Positions 1-10,841 of a DNA stretch of 64,000 nucleotides are shown here, piece after piece; the first letter of the stretch is position 1, and every line of letters starts with the position of its first letter. Made by a program: the position numbers and the translations under genes. Below the pieces are notes generated by a model. That model ran no database searches, had not been told where the DNA came from, and saw nothing but the letters and a program-made list of their open reading frames with translations. Source of the stretch: Gottfriedia solisilvae (lineage in GTDB: Bacteria > Bacillota > Bacilli > Bacillales > Bacillaceae_G); contig NZ_NETJ01000002.1 of assembly GCF_002128405.1 (NCBI RefSeq), forward strand, positions 1-64,000, read 5' to 3'.

Positions 1-84
1 GCATATATGGGACCAAATGAAAACTTCCCACAAACATTGCCAGCATATATGGGACCAAATGAAAACTTCCCACAAACATTGCCA
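1..84 (+). repeat. Two identical 42-bp tandem units inside the coat-protein gene
   Basis: Bases 1-42 and 43-84 are identical, encoding AYMGPNENFPQTLP twice. A third partial copy (GCGTATACGGGACCG) starts at 85 with several changes. The array may continue left of the window. Identity at the DNA level suggests a recent slippage duplication. Confidence 0.9.
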
Positions 85-285
85 GCGTATACGGGACCGA
101 TGGATTATCCTAAGTTCCAAGGTAATAATGGTCCAGTTGTTTCGCCATACTCAGAAGGACCAAATGGCCCTATGTATCGTGGTCAACCTAATCCGTATTT
201 TGATCCAAGTTCACAATTATTCACTCCATATGCACAAAATCAATCTTCTTATGGAGTACCGTACTTTGAGGAAGACGAAAATTAA
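1..285 (+). CDS. C-terminal fragment of a proline/asparagine-rich spore coat protein, probably SafA
   Basis: The reading frame is already open at the window edge, so the N-terminus is missing. The visible 94 residues are low-complexity, rich in Pro, Asn, Gly, Tyr and Gln, and begin with two exact copies of a 14-residue unit (AYMGPNENFPQTLP) and a degenerate third. The acidic end FEEDEN is followed by a terminator. No domain is visible. The SafA assignment rests on context: the next gene is a CoxA-like lipoprotein, and safA-coxA is the B. subtilis order. SafA is a LysM-bearing inner-coat morphogenetic protein; the LysM domain would lie upstream of the window. Another coat protein remains possible. 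Confidence 0.5.
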   Translation, partial: AYMGPNENFPQTLPAYMGPNENFPQTLPAYTGPMDYPKFQGNNGPVVSPYSEGPNGPMYRGQPNPYFDPSSQLFTPYAQNQSSYGVPYFEEDEN

Positions 286-301
286 ATTCTTGGTTTTTGA
301 T

Positions 302-336
302 CAGGCGATTTCTATTATGAAATCGTCTGTTTTTTT
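302..336 (+). terminator. Rho-independent terminator of the coat-protein gene
   Basis: An 11-bp stem with one G-T wobble (CAGGCGATTTC / GAAATCGTCTG) and a six-base loop is followed by seven T residues. Confidence 0.85.
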
Positions 337-461
337 ATGATTGCCTTTTAATTGTTAGCAACCCATCAATTAACAATTTAAAAATCTCCTAATTGGTCAA
401 CCTAACTATGTAATGCTCTTGAGGTGTTACAATAAGCTGTAGATAAAGGGAGGTTTTTATT

Positions 462-1235
462 TTGAATAAAAAAGGTCTAATCGTAGCTACTGGTACTGTT
501 ATAACTGCATTAGCTTTATCTGGTTGTGGCACTGATAATAATGCAATGAATGACCGTAATGACAAAGTTGGATACGAAAGAGTGAACTTCGACAATAGAC
601 CGACTAACCCTTATGCGGTGAACGAGCGTTATGTAAATGATCTAAACTATCCTAACAATAGAGATATGTATGCAAAGCAAAATGTTCATTTTGGTAATGA
701 TCGTATTAACGAAGGATTAAATAGTGAATATAAAAATGATGGCATTATCCGTGACGGAAAGACTGCACGAAATGCCAATAATTATAACAATCAATATTCA
801 TTAACTGATCAAACTCGTTATAATACAACTAATAATGTAAATGATAATTCACTCATACCATTTACGAATATTAGCACTAACACTAGAATGAACGAAGGGG
901 ATAGAATTTACGCAGATCAAATCTCAAAACGAGTAGAACAAATGACAAATGTAAATGACGCAAAAACAATTGTCGTTGGAGATCAACTACTTGTTGCTGT
1001 AGATTTAACGAATAAGAACGTTGACGAAGGTGCACTTCGTTCAAAAATCAAAAATACATTATCACCATATACAAGTGGTAAAAAAGTATATGTCACATTT
1101 GATGGTAATGTACGAAATGATATCATGAATATTCCAAACGACACGAATAATATCATTCGTAATACAAAGAATGATGTTAAAGATATGTATCAAGATGTTA
1201 AACGTGGCGTAAAAGACATAACGACTAACAAGTAA
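462..1235 (+). CDS. YhcN/YlaJ-family sporulation lipoprotein, CoxA-like
   Basis: This 257-residue lipoprotein starts at TTG behind GGGAGG. The signal peptide ends in a clear lipobox (ALSGC, Cys at about residue 22), so the mature protein should be lipid-anchored. A long Asn-rich, low-complexity region (about residues 25-145) is followed by a conserved C-terminal domain (about 150-230: DQISKRVEQMTNVNDAKTIV ... LVAVDL ... VYVTFDG) typical of YhcN/YlaJ spore lipoproteins. Its place after the SafA-like gene matches B. subtilis coxA, a spore cortex protein. The family is clear; orthology to CoxA is inferred from position. Expression during sporulation is expected but I did not identify a sigma-E or sigma-G promoter. 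Confidence 0.8.
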   Translation: MNKKGLIVATGTVITALALSGCGTDNNAMNDRNDKVGYERVNFDNRPTNPYAVNERYVNDLNYPNNRDMYAKQNVHFGNDRINEGLNSEYKNDGIIRDGKTARNANNYNNQYSLTDQTRYNTTNNVNDNSLIPFTNISTNTRMNEGDRIYADQISKRVEQMTNVNDAKTIVVGDQLLVAVDLTNKNVDEGALRSKIKNTLSPYTSGKKVYVTFDGNVRNDIMNIPNDTNNIIRNTKNDVKDMYQDVKRGVKDITTNK

Positions 1236-1238
1236 TGT

Positions 1239-1271
1239 AAAAAGGAAGAGGCATATGCTTCTTCCTTTTTT
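1239..1271 (+). terminator. Terminator after the CoxA-like gene
   Basis: A long stem, AAAAAGGAAG...CTTCCTTTTT, has a GCATATGC centre and ends in a T-run. The A-rich 5' side would allow function in both directions. Confidence 0.8.
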
Positions 1272-1393
1272 ACAATAACGATGAGTCGCTGATCAGATAC
1301 GTATTTGTTATCATTGTTAGCAAAGTAATAAAATAAATGAAAAAAGAATTGAAAAGGCTAATATTGTATGCTAAAGTGTATTTATCCTAAAAA

Positions 1394-1416
1394 TGACCAA
1401 AAAACAAATTTGGTCA
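1394..1416. promoter_or_regulatory. Operator 1 of the TetR/YhgE locus
   Basis: Inverted repeat TGACCA-N11-TGGTCA lies 23 bases before the TetR start codon. The same half-sites with the same 11-base spacer recur at 2038-2060 ahead of the membrane protein gene, so this is the likely binding site of the adjacent TetR protein, giving autoregulation. Confidence 0.8.
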
Positions 1417-1439
1417 GTTAGTCGAATAGGAGGGACTAT

Positions 1440-2012
1440 GTGAGTAATGTAAAGAAGCAGTTTATATTAGAAGCAGCAACAAAATCTTTTACAATATTTG
1501 GCTATAAGGCGACAACTATGAGTCAAATCGCAAAACAAGCAAATGTTGGTAAAGGAACAATTTATACTTTTTTCAAAAATAAAGAAGAATTATTTGATGA
1601 AATCATCAATAACTTAATTATTGAAATGAAATACTTAGCTGAAGAATCAATTCGTGATGAAGATTCATTTATCGAAAAAGCTCATAAAGGATTAGAAGTA
1701 TTTATTGCATTTCATAGTGAACATGATTTAACAATTAAACTAATTCAAGAACAAAAAGAAATAGGCACAGCAGCAGTACATGATGCGCTCAAACGTTTAA
1801 ACAATTCAATTATTATTTACATTAAAAAGAAAATTGAAGAAGCAATCCAGAAAAATGAAATTGTTGCATGTGATCCTGAAATGACTGCTTTAATTATGTT
1901 ACGACTTTACACTACTTTGAAAATTGAATGGGAAAGAGAACATGAAGCACTTAGTCCACAAAAAATAACAGAACTATTTAATTTTTATATTCTAAATGGA
2001 TTATCAAAATGA
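1440..2012 (+). CDS. TetR/AcrR-family transcriptional regulator
   Basis: A 190-residue one-component repressor. The N-terminal helix-turn-helix (about residues 25-52, TTMSQIAKQANVGKGTIYTF) is canonical, followed by FFKNKEELFDEI. The C-terminal ligand-binding half is variable and gives no ligand. Translation starts at GTG behind AGGAGGG; an ATG overlapping it by one base is out of frame and immediately hits TGA. It is followed by a YhgE/Pip-type gene, and both are preceded by the same TGACCA-N11-TGGTCA palindrome, so it most likely represses itself and that gene until an unknown hydrophobic effector binds. Confidence 0.9.
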   Translation: MSNVKKQFILEAATKSFTIFGYKATTMSQIAKQANVGKGTIYTFFKNKEELFDEIINNLIIEMKYLAEESIRDEDSFIEKAHKGLEVFIAFHSEHDLTIKLIQEQKEIGTAAVHDALKRLNNSIIIYIKKKIEEAIQKNEIVACDPEMTALIMLRLYTTLKIEWEREHEALSPQKITELFNFYILNGLSK

Positions 2013-2037
2013 TATCCATTTAATTTATAGTATAAAA

Positions 2038-2060
2038 TGACCAAATGAACAAACTGGTCA
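2038..2060. promoter_or_regulatory. Operator 2 of the TetR/YhgE locus
   Basis: Second TGACCA-N11-TGGTCA palindrome, 23 bases before the start of the YhgE-type gene, with half-sites and spacer length identical to operator 1. It indicates that the membrane protein gene is controlled independently of readthrough from the TetR gene. Confidence 0.8.
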
Positions 2061-2083
2061 ATTAGTACAAGGGGGAATATATT

Positions 2084-4297
2084 TTGAACTCACAATTTGG
2101 AAAGGAATTTAGCAATATTGTTCGCAATAAGAAACTTCTAGTTCCGATCATTGCAGTATTGTTAGTACCATTACTTTATAGTGGTATGTTTTTATGGGCA
2201 TTTTGGGATCCATATGATAAATTAGATCAAATTCCAGTCGCAGTCGTTAATCTTGATGAAGGTACTGAGTTAGAAGGTAAACAAATTCAAGTTGGTAATG
2301 AGTTGATCGATAATCTAAAGAATGACGATAATTTCAAATGGACATTTGTCGATAATGAAAAAGCAATGAAAGGCTTGAAAAATCAAGACTACTACATGGC
2401 TGTTCGTATTCCAAAAGATTTTTCTAAAAATGCGGCTACAGTAACTGAAAATTCACCTAAAAAATTGACAATGGAATATATTCCAAATGAAGGATTTAAC
2501 TTTTTATCTGGTCAAATAGGTGGTACTGCTGCTGAAAAAATTAAAGAGAAAATTGCAAACACGATTTCAAGAACTTATGTTGAAACAATTTACGATCAAA
2601 TCGGTGAATTAACTGATGGAATATCGAAAGCAAGCGATGGATCTTCACAGCTTGATAAAGGTGTAGGAGATGCTAAAGATGGATCAACAAAACTTTCAAA
2701 TGGTTTAAAAGAACTTTCAAGTAAGTCAGTAGAATTAAAAGAAGGTGTTGGCAAGCTTGATAATGGTTCAAAACAAGAATTAAATGGATTAACACAATAT
2801 ACTTCAGGCGTTAGTCAAGTAAATGATGGATTAAAACAATTAGAATCAAATGCAGGACCACTAGGGTCAGGTATTAATCAATTGGCACAAGGGTCTAATC
2901 AAGTAAATGCTGGATTAAGTCAGTTAAATGGAAAAATGCCGGCATTGCAAGATGGCTCAGCTCAATTACTTGAAGGATCAAAATCGATTTCTTTAGGACT
3001 AAAAGAATGGAATAAAGGTGCAACATCTGCAGCAGCAGGTGCTCAACAAGTAGCTGCTGGAATTGAACAACTTCAAAAAGAAATGGCACCATTATTAGCT
3101 TCATTACCTGCTGAACAACAAGCAGTCTATAAAGCAAAAATAGAGGCATTAGTATCAGGCAGTAAATCTGTTTCAACTGGTATCTCTCAACTATCTGCGG
3201 GTGCAGAAAAATTATCTGCTGGCGGAGAGAGTTTATCAGGAGGCGCACAAAAACTGAATGACTCACACAAAGAACTTGCAACAGGTGTCTCAAAATTAGC
3301 TAAAGGTCAGTCTGAAGTTTCAAATGGATTAACTCAATTAAATGACAAAGCTCCACTTTTAGTTGATGGTATCAATCAACTAGCTGCTGGTGCTAATCAA
3401 TTAAATGATAACTCACCTAAATTATTAGGTGGTATGAATCAAATTTCTAATGGGATTTCAACTTTAAATGGAAATACACCACAATTAGTATCAGGTGTAG
3501 ATCAATTAAAAGATGGTTCAATTCAATTAGAAGACGGATTAACAAAAATTAAAGATGGAACTAGTGAATTATCAAGTAAGCTTGGTGATGCTAAGTCTAA
3601 AACGAGTGATGTATCAACGAATGATGAACAATTAGATATGTATTCTGATCCAGTTACTCTTGAAAAAGATAGTGTAAATGCAGTTCCTAACTATGGAACA
3701 GGTTTTACTCCGTATTTCTTATCAATGGGATTATATGTTGGAGGCTTATTACTTTCTGTAGTATTCCCACTAAGAGAAGCTGCTTCTAAACCTCGCAATC
3801 CATTTAGCTGGTATGCAGGAAAAACGAGCATCTTAATTGGTGTAGGGATTATACAATCATTTGTAGCAAGCTTAGCATTAATTACATTATTAGGATTAGA
3901 TGTAAAATCTTTACCGTATTACCTATTAATCAGCTTAGTAGCAAGCTTTGCATTCTTAGCTTTAATTCAAATGTTAGTAACAGTATTCGGAGACGCAGGT
4001 CGATTCCTTGCGATTATTGCGTTAATTTTACAGTTAACAACAAGTGCAGGAACATTCCCATTAGAATTAGTACCAGATTTCTTACAACACTTTAACGCAT
4101 TTTTACCAATGACTTACACGGTAAGTGCATTTAAAGCGGTTATCTCAACTGGTGACTTCAGCTTTATGTGGCAAAATGTAGGTATCCTTGCAGGATTTAT
4201 CGTATTATTTAGTGCAATTACTTTGATGTATTTTGTAGTGAGCTTCAAAAAACAACACGGTAGTCAAATGAACGAAAATCAAACGATTAATGCTTAA
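2084..4297 (+). CDS. YhgE/Pip-domain membrane protein (ABC-2-like, possible exporter)
   Basis: A 737-residue protein starting at TTG behind AAGGGGGAA. One N-terminal membrane segment (about 17-40, LLVPIIAVLLVPLLYSGMF) is followed by a large predicted extracellular region of about 480 residues packed with degenerate repeats of the form LxxGxxxLxxG (DGSSQLDKGV, AGANQLNDNS), likely a long helical stalk. About five C-terminal membrane segments (from about 545) resemble an ABC-2 permease half. This is the architecture of YhgE, of the phage infection protein Pip and, more distantly, of the type VII secretion component EsaA. The substrate is unknown. The partner TetR gene and twin operators suggest inducible export or envelope defence; no ATPase lies beside it. 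Confidence 0.85.
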   Translation: MNSQFGKEFSNIVRNKKLLVPIIAVLLVPLLYSGMFLWAFWDPYDKLDQIPVAVVNLDEGTELEGKQIQVGNELIDNLKNDDNFKWTFVDNEKAMKGLKNQDYYMAVRIPKDFSKNAATVTENSPKKLTMEYIPNEGFNFLSGQIGGTAAEKIKEKIANTISRTYVETIYDQIGELTDGISKASDGSSQLDKGVGDAKDGSTKLSNGLKELSSKSVELKEGVGKLDNGSKQELNGLTQYTSGVSQVNDGLKQLESNAGPLGSGINQLAQGSNQVNAGLSQLNGKMPALQDGSAQLLEGSKSISLGLKEWNKGATSAAAGAQQVAAGIEQLQKEMAPLLASLPAEQQAVYKAKIEALVSGSKSVSTGISQLSAGAEKLSAGGESLSGGAQKLNDSHKELATGVSKLAKGQSEVSNGLTQLNDKAPLLVDGINQLAAGANQLNDNSPKLLGGMNQISNGISTLNGNTPQLVSGVDQLKDGSIQLEDGLTKIKDGTSELSSKLGDAKSKTSDVSTNDEQLDMYSDPVTLEKDSVNAVPNYGTGFTPYFLSMGLYVGGLLLSVVFPLREAASKPRNPFSWYAGKTSILIGVGIIQSFVASLALITLLGLDVKSLPYYLLISLVASFAFLALIQMLVTVFGDAGRFLAIIALILQLTTSAGTFPLELVPDFLQHFNAFLPMTYTVSAFKAVISTGDFSFMWQNVGILAGFIVLFSAITLMYFVVSFKKQHGSQMNENQTINA

Positions 4298-4304
4298 TAA
4301 CGTT

Positions 4305-4336
4305 AAAACCCTATCAATTTGATAGGGTTTTTGTTT
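4305..4336 (+). terminator. Terminator after the YhgE-type gene
   Basis: Stem AAAACCCTATC / GATAGGGTTTT with a short AATTT loop, followed by TTGTTT. Confidence 0.85.
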
Positions 4337-4391
4337 GTTATAATTCTGTAAAAAATACTTTGAGTTATATGCAATATTGAAAATTTAGACA

Positions 4392-4510
4392 TGATGCAAG
4401 ACTCCTATGGGAGATGCGGGACAGCTGAGACCCCACAGGCGCAAATGCGCCGAGGAGGCTCAGCGCACGCCCCATGGAAAGCGAGCATCCTGCAGTGGAA
4501 AATATCATCA
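4392..4510 (+). repeat. Dispersed repeat family A, copy 1
   Basis: This copy fills most of the 311-base gap between the YhgE-type gene and the acetyltransferase. It shares GACTCCTATGGGAG, GAGACCCC, GCCGAGGAGGCTCAG and GCCCCATGGAAAGCGA with copies at 12.6 and 24.3 kb. Its inner hairpin is GGCGCAAATGCGCC, larger than the GGCTTGCC of the other copies. It contains no open reading frame and is much richer in GC than its surroundings. Confidence 0.85.
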
Positions 4511-4608
4511 TACTTTTTTTATAGACGTTAATTAGCCTCAATTAGACTTGTCATGTACTAAGAGCATGAGATAATGATAGTATGATTTGATGAAAGGAGA
4601 TCGTATAA

Positions 4609-5073
4609 ATGATTAAACAAATCAATCATCAAGATCGTCATACTGCAAAACAAATATTAGATGTACAAATTCCAGCATACAAAATAGAGGCACAGATAAT
4701 TGGCTTTGATGGAATCCCACAATTAAAAGATACTGTTGAAACGATCGTAACTTCAACTGAACTATTTATTGGTTATATCCAAGAGAATAAATTAATAGCT
4801 TTCCTAGCCTACTCAAAAGATGAAAATGAATATCAAATATGTAGATTGGTTGTTCAGCCTGCCTATTTTAAACAAGGCATCGCCAGGAAATTACTAAAAT
4901 ACTTTATGAACGAAATTGTTAGACATCATGAAAAAGTAATCGTGAGTACAGGGGCAGATAATGTTCCAGCTATTAATTTATATAAAAGTGAAGGCTTTGC
5001 ATTTCTAAAAAATATAGAAGTTGCTCCTAACTTTTATATTTCTTTATTTGAAAGAGAATCAAAAATTAACTAA
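4609..5073 (+). CDS. GNAT-family N-acetyltransferase
   Basis: A 154-residue acetyl-CoA-dependent acyltransferase. The central strand-loop-helix CRLVVQPAYFKQGIARKLL (about residues 81-100) is the GNAT motif A that binds the pyrophosphate of acetyl-CoA (Q/R-x-x-G-x-A). The later TGADNVPAINLYKSEGF segment is motif B. It begins at ATG behind AAAGGAG. The substrate cannot be read from the sequence. It appears to be a single-gene unit, with repeat A1 upstream and a terminator downstream. Confidence 0.85.
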   Translation: MIKQINHQDRHTAKQILDVQIPAYKIEAQIIGFDGIPQLKDTVETIVTSTELFIGYIQENKLIAFLAYSKDENEYQICRLVVQPAYFKQGIARKLLKYFMNEIVRHHEKVIVSTGADNVPAINLYKSEGFAFLKNIEVAPNFYISLFERESKIN

Positions 5074-5217
5074 AAAGTGAAATAATTCAAAAAGTGTTCA
5101 AATAATAAAGAAATGAATCAAATAGAAAATGATAAGATAATAGTAATAAAAAGAACTAGTAGTTCTTTTTTACATTTTTGAATATCGCATTGTTTGCTAT
5201 TCATTAACCCCCAATTT

Positions 5218-5251
5218 GCTCATAAAGGTCACTCTTTATGAGCTTTTTTTT
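5218..5251 (+). terminator. Strong terminator between the acetyltransferase and bofC
   Basis: A perfect 10-bp stem GCTCATAAAG / CTTTATGAGC with a GTCACT loop and eight T residues. A shorter stem (AAAAGAACTAGTAGTTCTTTT) about 50 bases upstream may be a first terminator. Confidence 0.85.
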
Positions 5252-5332
5252 GTTAGATTGAAATAGGATAAAGTTAAAAAAAATGGTCAAACTAAAAAAG
5301 CTTGTACAATATGTCTATAGGAGTTGATGTTT

Positions 5333-5854
5333 GTGAATAAGTTTATTTTGATTTTAGTATGTTTATTTTTCTTATTTATTCCAACACAAACTGAAACATT
5401 GGCAGAGCTCAATCAGGTGGATTCATACGATTATTCTACTGAAAAAAAGGGAATCACAATCATTCTTCACAAAGTTTACGTGAATGGAGAAGTGATAGAG
5501 GAAATATATATTAATCAACATAAAACTCTAAATCAAGTTAAACGAGAATTTAAAGATTGGAATGTTATAGAGGAAAATGATGATGAAATCGTTTTACTGA
5601 AAAAAATAGATGACCTTTCACCAACGTTAAAATCAAAAGGTTATATTGGAATTAATAGAAAAGGCATGTTGAATTTATATATTGGTATACCTAGTGGAAA
5701 TAATATTATTGAATCTTTCTTTCAGATTGACACGAATAAATTAGAAGTAAATAAACAGAAACAACTTGAAAGAGGCATTAAGATTTCAACGAAAAAAAGA
5801 TACGACCATATTTTAAATTATTTAAGAGAATATGCACGTAAAGATACGCAATAG
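5333..5854 (+). CDS. bofC: BofC, forespore regulator of pro-sigma-K processing
   Basis: A 173-residue secreted or membrane-anchored protein. The N-terminal hydrophobic segment (about residues 4-18) is a signal sequence. The body matches my memory of B. subtilis BofC at several points: ILHKVYVNGEV, a Trp in FKDWNVIEEN, DDLSPTLKSKGYIGI, IESFFQID, and a C-terminal GIKISTKKRY. In B. subtilis BofC acts in the forespore and restrains the SpoIVB signalling protease, delaying pro-sigma-K activation. It lies just before ruvAB as in B. subtilis, though a reverse acetyltransferase gene and a family B repeat intervene here. I chose the GTG nine bases after AGGAG; an upstream ATG and TTG are too close to that site. 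Confidence 0.88.
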   Translation: MNKFILILVCLFFLFIPTQTETLAELNQVDSYDYSTEKKGITIILHKVYVNGEVIEEIYINQHKTLNQVKREFKDWNVIEENDDEIVLLKKIDDLSPTLKSKGYIGINRKGMLNLYIGIPSGNNIIESFFQIDTNKLEVNKQKQLERGIKISTKKRYDHILNYLREYARKDTQ

Positions 5855-5926
5855 CATCAATAACAAATGGACTTGTTTCATAACAAGTCCATTCTGTGTG
5901 TAGACACAACTAAAATAAAGAGATAT

Positions 5927-6040
5927 AGACTGATTAAAAACGCTTGTCTTTCGAGGCGTGAAGCCTGAAGAGAGCGGATTTACCTGGTAATGAGCACCGC
6001 AAGCATGTGAAACAACTAAGAAAGCGAGCGTGGGCAGTCT
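5927..6040 (+). repeat. Dispersed repeat family B, copy 1
   Basis: Bounded by the inverted pair AGACTG...CAGTCT and sharing ACGCTTGTCTTTCGAGGCG, GGTAATGAGCAC, GAAACAAC and GAAAGCGAGCGT with the copy near 48.1 kb. It sits between convergent bofC and the reverse acetyltransferase gene, and its right end touches the last base of that gene's stop codon. Confidence 0.8.
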
Positions 6041-6579
6041 TAATATTTCCATTCATTTCGTAAGATCGAATAGGAAATCGTAGAGTGAGCAATATCATCT
6101 TGAATTAAATAATCTCTCAATAATCCTTCATTTACGAACCCTAGTTTTTCAAGTAGTTTTTGAGAAGGAATATTTTCTGGATAGACGATCGCACCAATTC
6201 GGTTAAGATTCAATTGATCAAAAGCGTATGTACAAATTGCTTTTACTGCTTCGGATGCATACCCATGTCCCCAGTAATCAGGATGAAGCTCATATCCAAC
6301 CTCGGCTCTTTTGTTTCGTTCTTGATAGGCATTAAGGCCACAAGAGCCTATTAACGTATTTGTTTCTCTATTTATGATCCCCCAACGAATACCTTTTTTT
6401 GTTGCAAACATCTCTTTAAAGTAATGAATAAGATCCAATACCTCACTAGTATTATTGATTGTATCAAGCCCATAATAGCGGGTCACTTTTTCTATGGTCA
6501 GTATTGAATACATTCGATTTAAATCAGTTACCTCAATTTCCCTTAAATAAAGGCGTTCCGTTGTTATGAATGGAAACAT
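6040..6579 (-). CDS. GNAT-family N-acetyltransferase, RimJ/RimL-like
   Basis: A 179-residue acetyltransferase of the RimJ/RimL type that modifies protein N-termini or small amines. MFPFITTERLYLREIEVTD is the classic start of this group. GYELHPDYWGHGYASEAVKAI (about residues 95-115) is the acetyl-CoA-binding motif A, and the ENIPSQKLLEKLGF helix follows. The ATG sits seven bases after AAAGGAGG. Its stop codon is at the edge of repeat B1. The substrate is unknown; it is not part of the adjacent ruvA transcription unit, which runs the other way. Confidence 0.88.
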   Translation of the reverse strand: MFPFITTERLYLREIEVTDLNRMYSILTIEKVTRYYGLDTINNTSEVLDLIHYFKEMFATKKGIRWGIINRETNTLIGSCGLNAYQERNKRAEVGYELHPDYWGHGYASEAVKAICTYAFDQLNLNRIGAIVYPENIPSQKLLEKLGFVNEGLLRDYLIQDDIAHSTISYSILRNEWKY

Positions 6580-6699
6580 ATCAAATAACAGCCTCCTTTT
6601 ATGATAAAAATTCTATTTTCGACATTTTCGACAGTCGTCTATTTTTTTCCTTCTTCTTTATATGGTACAATGGAATACATGTAAAAAGGGGAGAGTACC

Positions 6700-7317
6700 A
6701 TGTACGAATATATAATTGGAAAGATAGAATGGGTTGGTCCTGAATATATTGTGGTGGACCATAATGGAATAGGATATCAGTTAGTAACGCCGAATCCTTT
6801 CGTTTTTAGACCTTCGAATGAAGAAATAAAAGTTTACACGCATCACTATGTTAGAGAAGATATAATGATGTTATATGGTTTTAAAACAATGGATGAACGT
6901 ACTTTATTTCAAAAACTATTAAGTGTTTCTGGAATCGGTCCAAAAGGTGCTTTAGCAATTGTTGCTACTGGTGAGCCGAACAAAATTGTTCAAGCGATTG
7001 AAGAAGAAGACGAAACATTTTTAACGAAATTTCCAGGTGTCGGTAAAAAGACTGCTAGACAAATGATACTTGATTTGAAAGGGAAACTTGAAAAAGTATT
7101 TGGCGTTGTGCAAGTTGATTTATTTACTGATATTGATGCGATAGAAGAAAAAGAACAAGCGGCTTCATCATTAGATGATGCTATGGAAGCATTGAAAGCA
7201 TTAGGTTATGCTGATAAAGAAACCAAAAAATTAATTCCAATATTAAAAGCAGAAAATCTGTCAACTGATGAATATATTAAAAAAGCTCTTCAATTATTAT
7301 TGCAAGCTAAGAGGTGA
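6700..7317 (+). CDS. ruvA: Holliday junction branch migration complex subunit RuvA
   Basis: This 205-residue protein binds the four-way DNA junction as a tetramer and loads RuvB helicase rings. The N-terminal OB-fold ([28 protein letters not shown]) is followed by two helix-hairpin-helix motifs ([13 protein letters not shown] and [20 protein letters not shown], about residues 70-130). A C-terminal three-helix domain ([20 protein letters not shown]) contacts RuvB. The start has GGGGAG upstream. It leads a tight operon, with ruvB five bases downstream. Confidence 0.97.
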   Translation: MYEYIIGKIEWVGPEYIVVDHNGIGYQLVTPNPFVFRPSNEEIKVYTHHYVREDIMMLYGFKTMDERTLFQKLLSVSGIGPKGALAIVATGEPNKIVQAIEEEDETFLTKFPGVGKKTARQMILDLKGKLEKVFGVVQVDLFTDIDAIEEKEQAASSLDDAMEALKALGYADKETKKLIPILKAENLSTDEYIKKALQLLLQAKR

Positions 7318-7322
7318 TATAA

Positions 7323-8324
7323 ATGGATGACCGGATTTTATCTAGTGAGAGTCAAAGTGAAGAATTTGATCAAGAGCTTTCTTTACGACCACAGTCGCTA
7401 AGAGAATACATAGGACAAGATAAAGTAAAAAAGAATCTACAAGTTTTCATAGAAGCCGCTAAAATGCGAAGTGAATCTTTAGACCATGTTCTATTATATG
7501 GTCCTCCAGGGTTAGGTAAAACTACATTAGCTGCAATAATAGCAAATGAACTTGGCGTTGGATTTAAAACGACATCTGGGCCTGCCATTGAGCGACCTGG
7601 TGATTTAGCAGCTGTTTTAACATCTCTTTTGCCTGGGGATGTTTTGTTTATCGATGAAATACACCGCTTACCAAGGACAGTTGAAGAAGTACTTTATCCA
7701 GCAATGGAGGATTTTTTCTTTGACATCGTAATTGGTAAAGATGCTACTGCTCGCTCAGTTCGAATTGATCTACCGCCTTTTACTTTAATAGGCGCAACAA
7801 CTAGAGCCGGTTTACTTTCAGCACCACTGCGAGACCGATTTGGGGTATTAAATCGATTAGAGTTTTATACCGTAGAACAACTTGCGTTAATCGTAAAACG
7901 TACTGCTGAATTATTTGGAATGGAAATTGAAAAAGATGCTACATTAGAAGTCGCTAGAAGGTCTCGAGGGACACCTAGGATTGCAAATAGATTACTGCGT
8001 AGAGTGAGAGATTTCGCTCAAGTTCAAGGAAGTGGAATCATCACGTTTGATATAGCAAAAAGCTCGCTAATTCAAATGCAGGTTGATGAAGTTGGCCTTG
8101 ATCATATTGATCATAAATTACTTTTAGCAATAATTGAACGTTTTAGAGGTGGTCCTGTTGGACTGGATACGATTGCAGCTTCAATTGGAGAAGAATCACA
8201 AACAATTGAAGACGTATACGAACCCTACTTACTTCAAATTGGATTTCTTCAAAGAACGCCAAGAGGTAGAATTGTTTCGGATTTAACATATAAACATTTC
8301 GGATTAGAGGTTCCAAAACAATGA
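7323..8324 (+). CDS. ruvB: Holliday junction ATP-dependent DNA helicase RuvB
   Basis: A 333-residue AAA+ motor that drives branch migration with RuvA. Visible motifs are the Walker [10 protein letters not shown] (about residues 60-68), Walker B FIDEIHRL, sensor I GATTRAG, the arginine-finger region APLRDRFG, and a C-terminal winged helix ([14 protein letters not shown]). The start follows AAGAGGTGATATAA. Its end overlaps the next small gene by four bases (ATGA), implying translational coupling. No ruvC is present; in Firmicutes RecU does the resolving. Confidence 0.98.
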   Translation: MDDRILSSESQSEEFDQELSLRPQSLREYIGQDKVKKNLQVFIEAAKMRSESLDHVLLYGPPGLGKTTLAAIIANELGVGFKTTSGPAIERPGDLAAVLTSLLPGDVLFIDEIHRLPRTVEEVLYPAMEDFFFDIVIGKDATARSVRIDLPPFTLIGATTRAGLLSAPLRDRFGVLNRLEFYTVEQLALIVKRTAELFGMEIEKDATLEVARRSRGTPRIANRLLRRVRDFAQVQGSGIITFDIAKSSLIQMQVDEVGLDHIDHKLLLAIIERFRGGPVGLDTIAASIGEESQTIEDVYEPYLLQIGFLQRTPRGRIVSDLTYKHFGLEVPKQ

Positions 8325-8518
8325 TTGAGATGTCAAAAGTACTAATAACACTTGGAATTGTTTTACTTGTTGTTGGGGTATCATTACGCTTTTTTGGGAA
8401 ATTACCAGGCGATATATTCGTCAAAAAAGGTAATGTATCTTTTTACTTTCCAATCGTAACATGCATTATCATAAGCATTATTTTATCACTTATTTTCTCA
8501 ATAATTGGGAGAAAATAA
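8321..8518 (+). CDS. DUF2905-family small membrane protein
   Basis: A 65-residue protein with two hydrophobic segments (about 6-24 and 41-60) separated by a conserved basic loop, [20 protein letters not shown], characteristic of the DUF2905 family. Function unknown. Its ATGA overlap with ruvB puts it in the ruvAB transcript. The LPGDI loop suggests a two-pass inner-membrane hairpin; I see no catalytic residues. Confidence 0.8.
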   Translation: MIEMSKVLITLGIVLLVVGVSLRFFGKLPGDIFVKKGNVSFYFPIVTCIIISIILSLIFSIIGRK

Positions 8519-8626
8519 GTTAGAGGTAAAAAGTTAAGGAAGAGTGGGGAGATAAGTTATAAAAGCGAAAAAGAAATTCGTTTCTTTAACGCCCATTCTG
8601 TTATTAATATAGAAATAGGTGAAAGT

Positions 8627-10815
<2,189 letters not shown>

Positions 10816-10841
10816 TTTTACATAATGAAAGGAAGAAAAAA

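Noticed and set aside
1-84. CRISPR-like direct repeats
   Set aside because: Units are directly adjacent with no spacers and lie in frame within a protein gene.
17-340. Alternative 107-codon frame over the coat-protein tail
   Set aside because: It runs through the terminator and lacks a ribosome site; the frame shown as SafA-like has coat-protein composition and ends just before the terminator.
2895-3293. Antisense open frame of 132 codons inside the YhgE-type gene
   Set aside because: It mirrors the repetitive coding sequence of that gene; composition is Leu/Gln-rich and there is no ribosome site.
5866-5893. Perfect 12-bp hairpin after bofC (AATGGACTTGTT/AACAAGTCCATT)
   Set aside because: It was considered as a terminator, but neither side has a T-run; it remains only a possible weak or Rho-assisted end.
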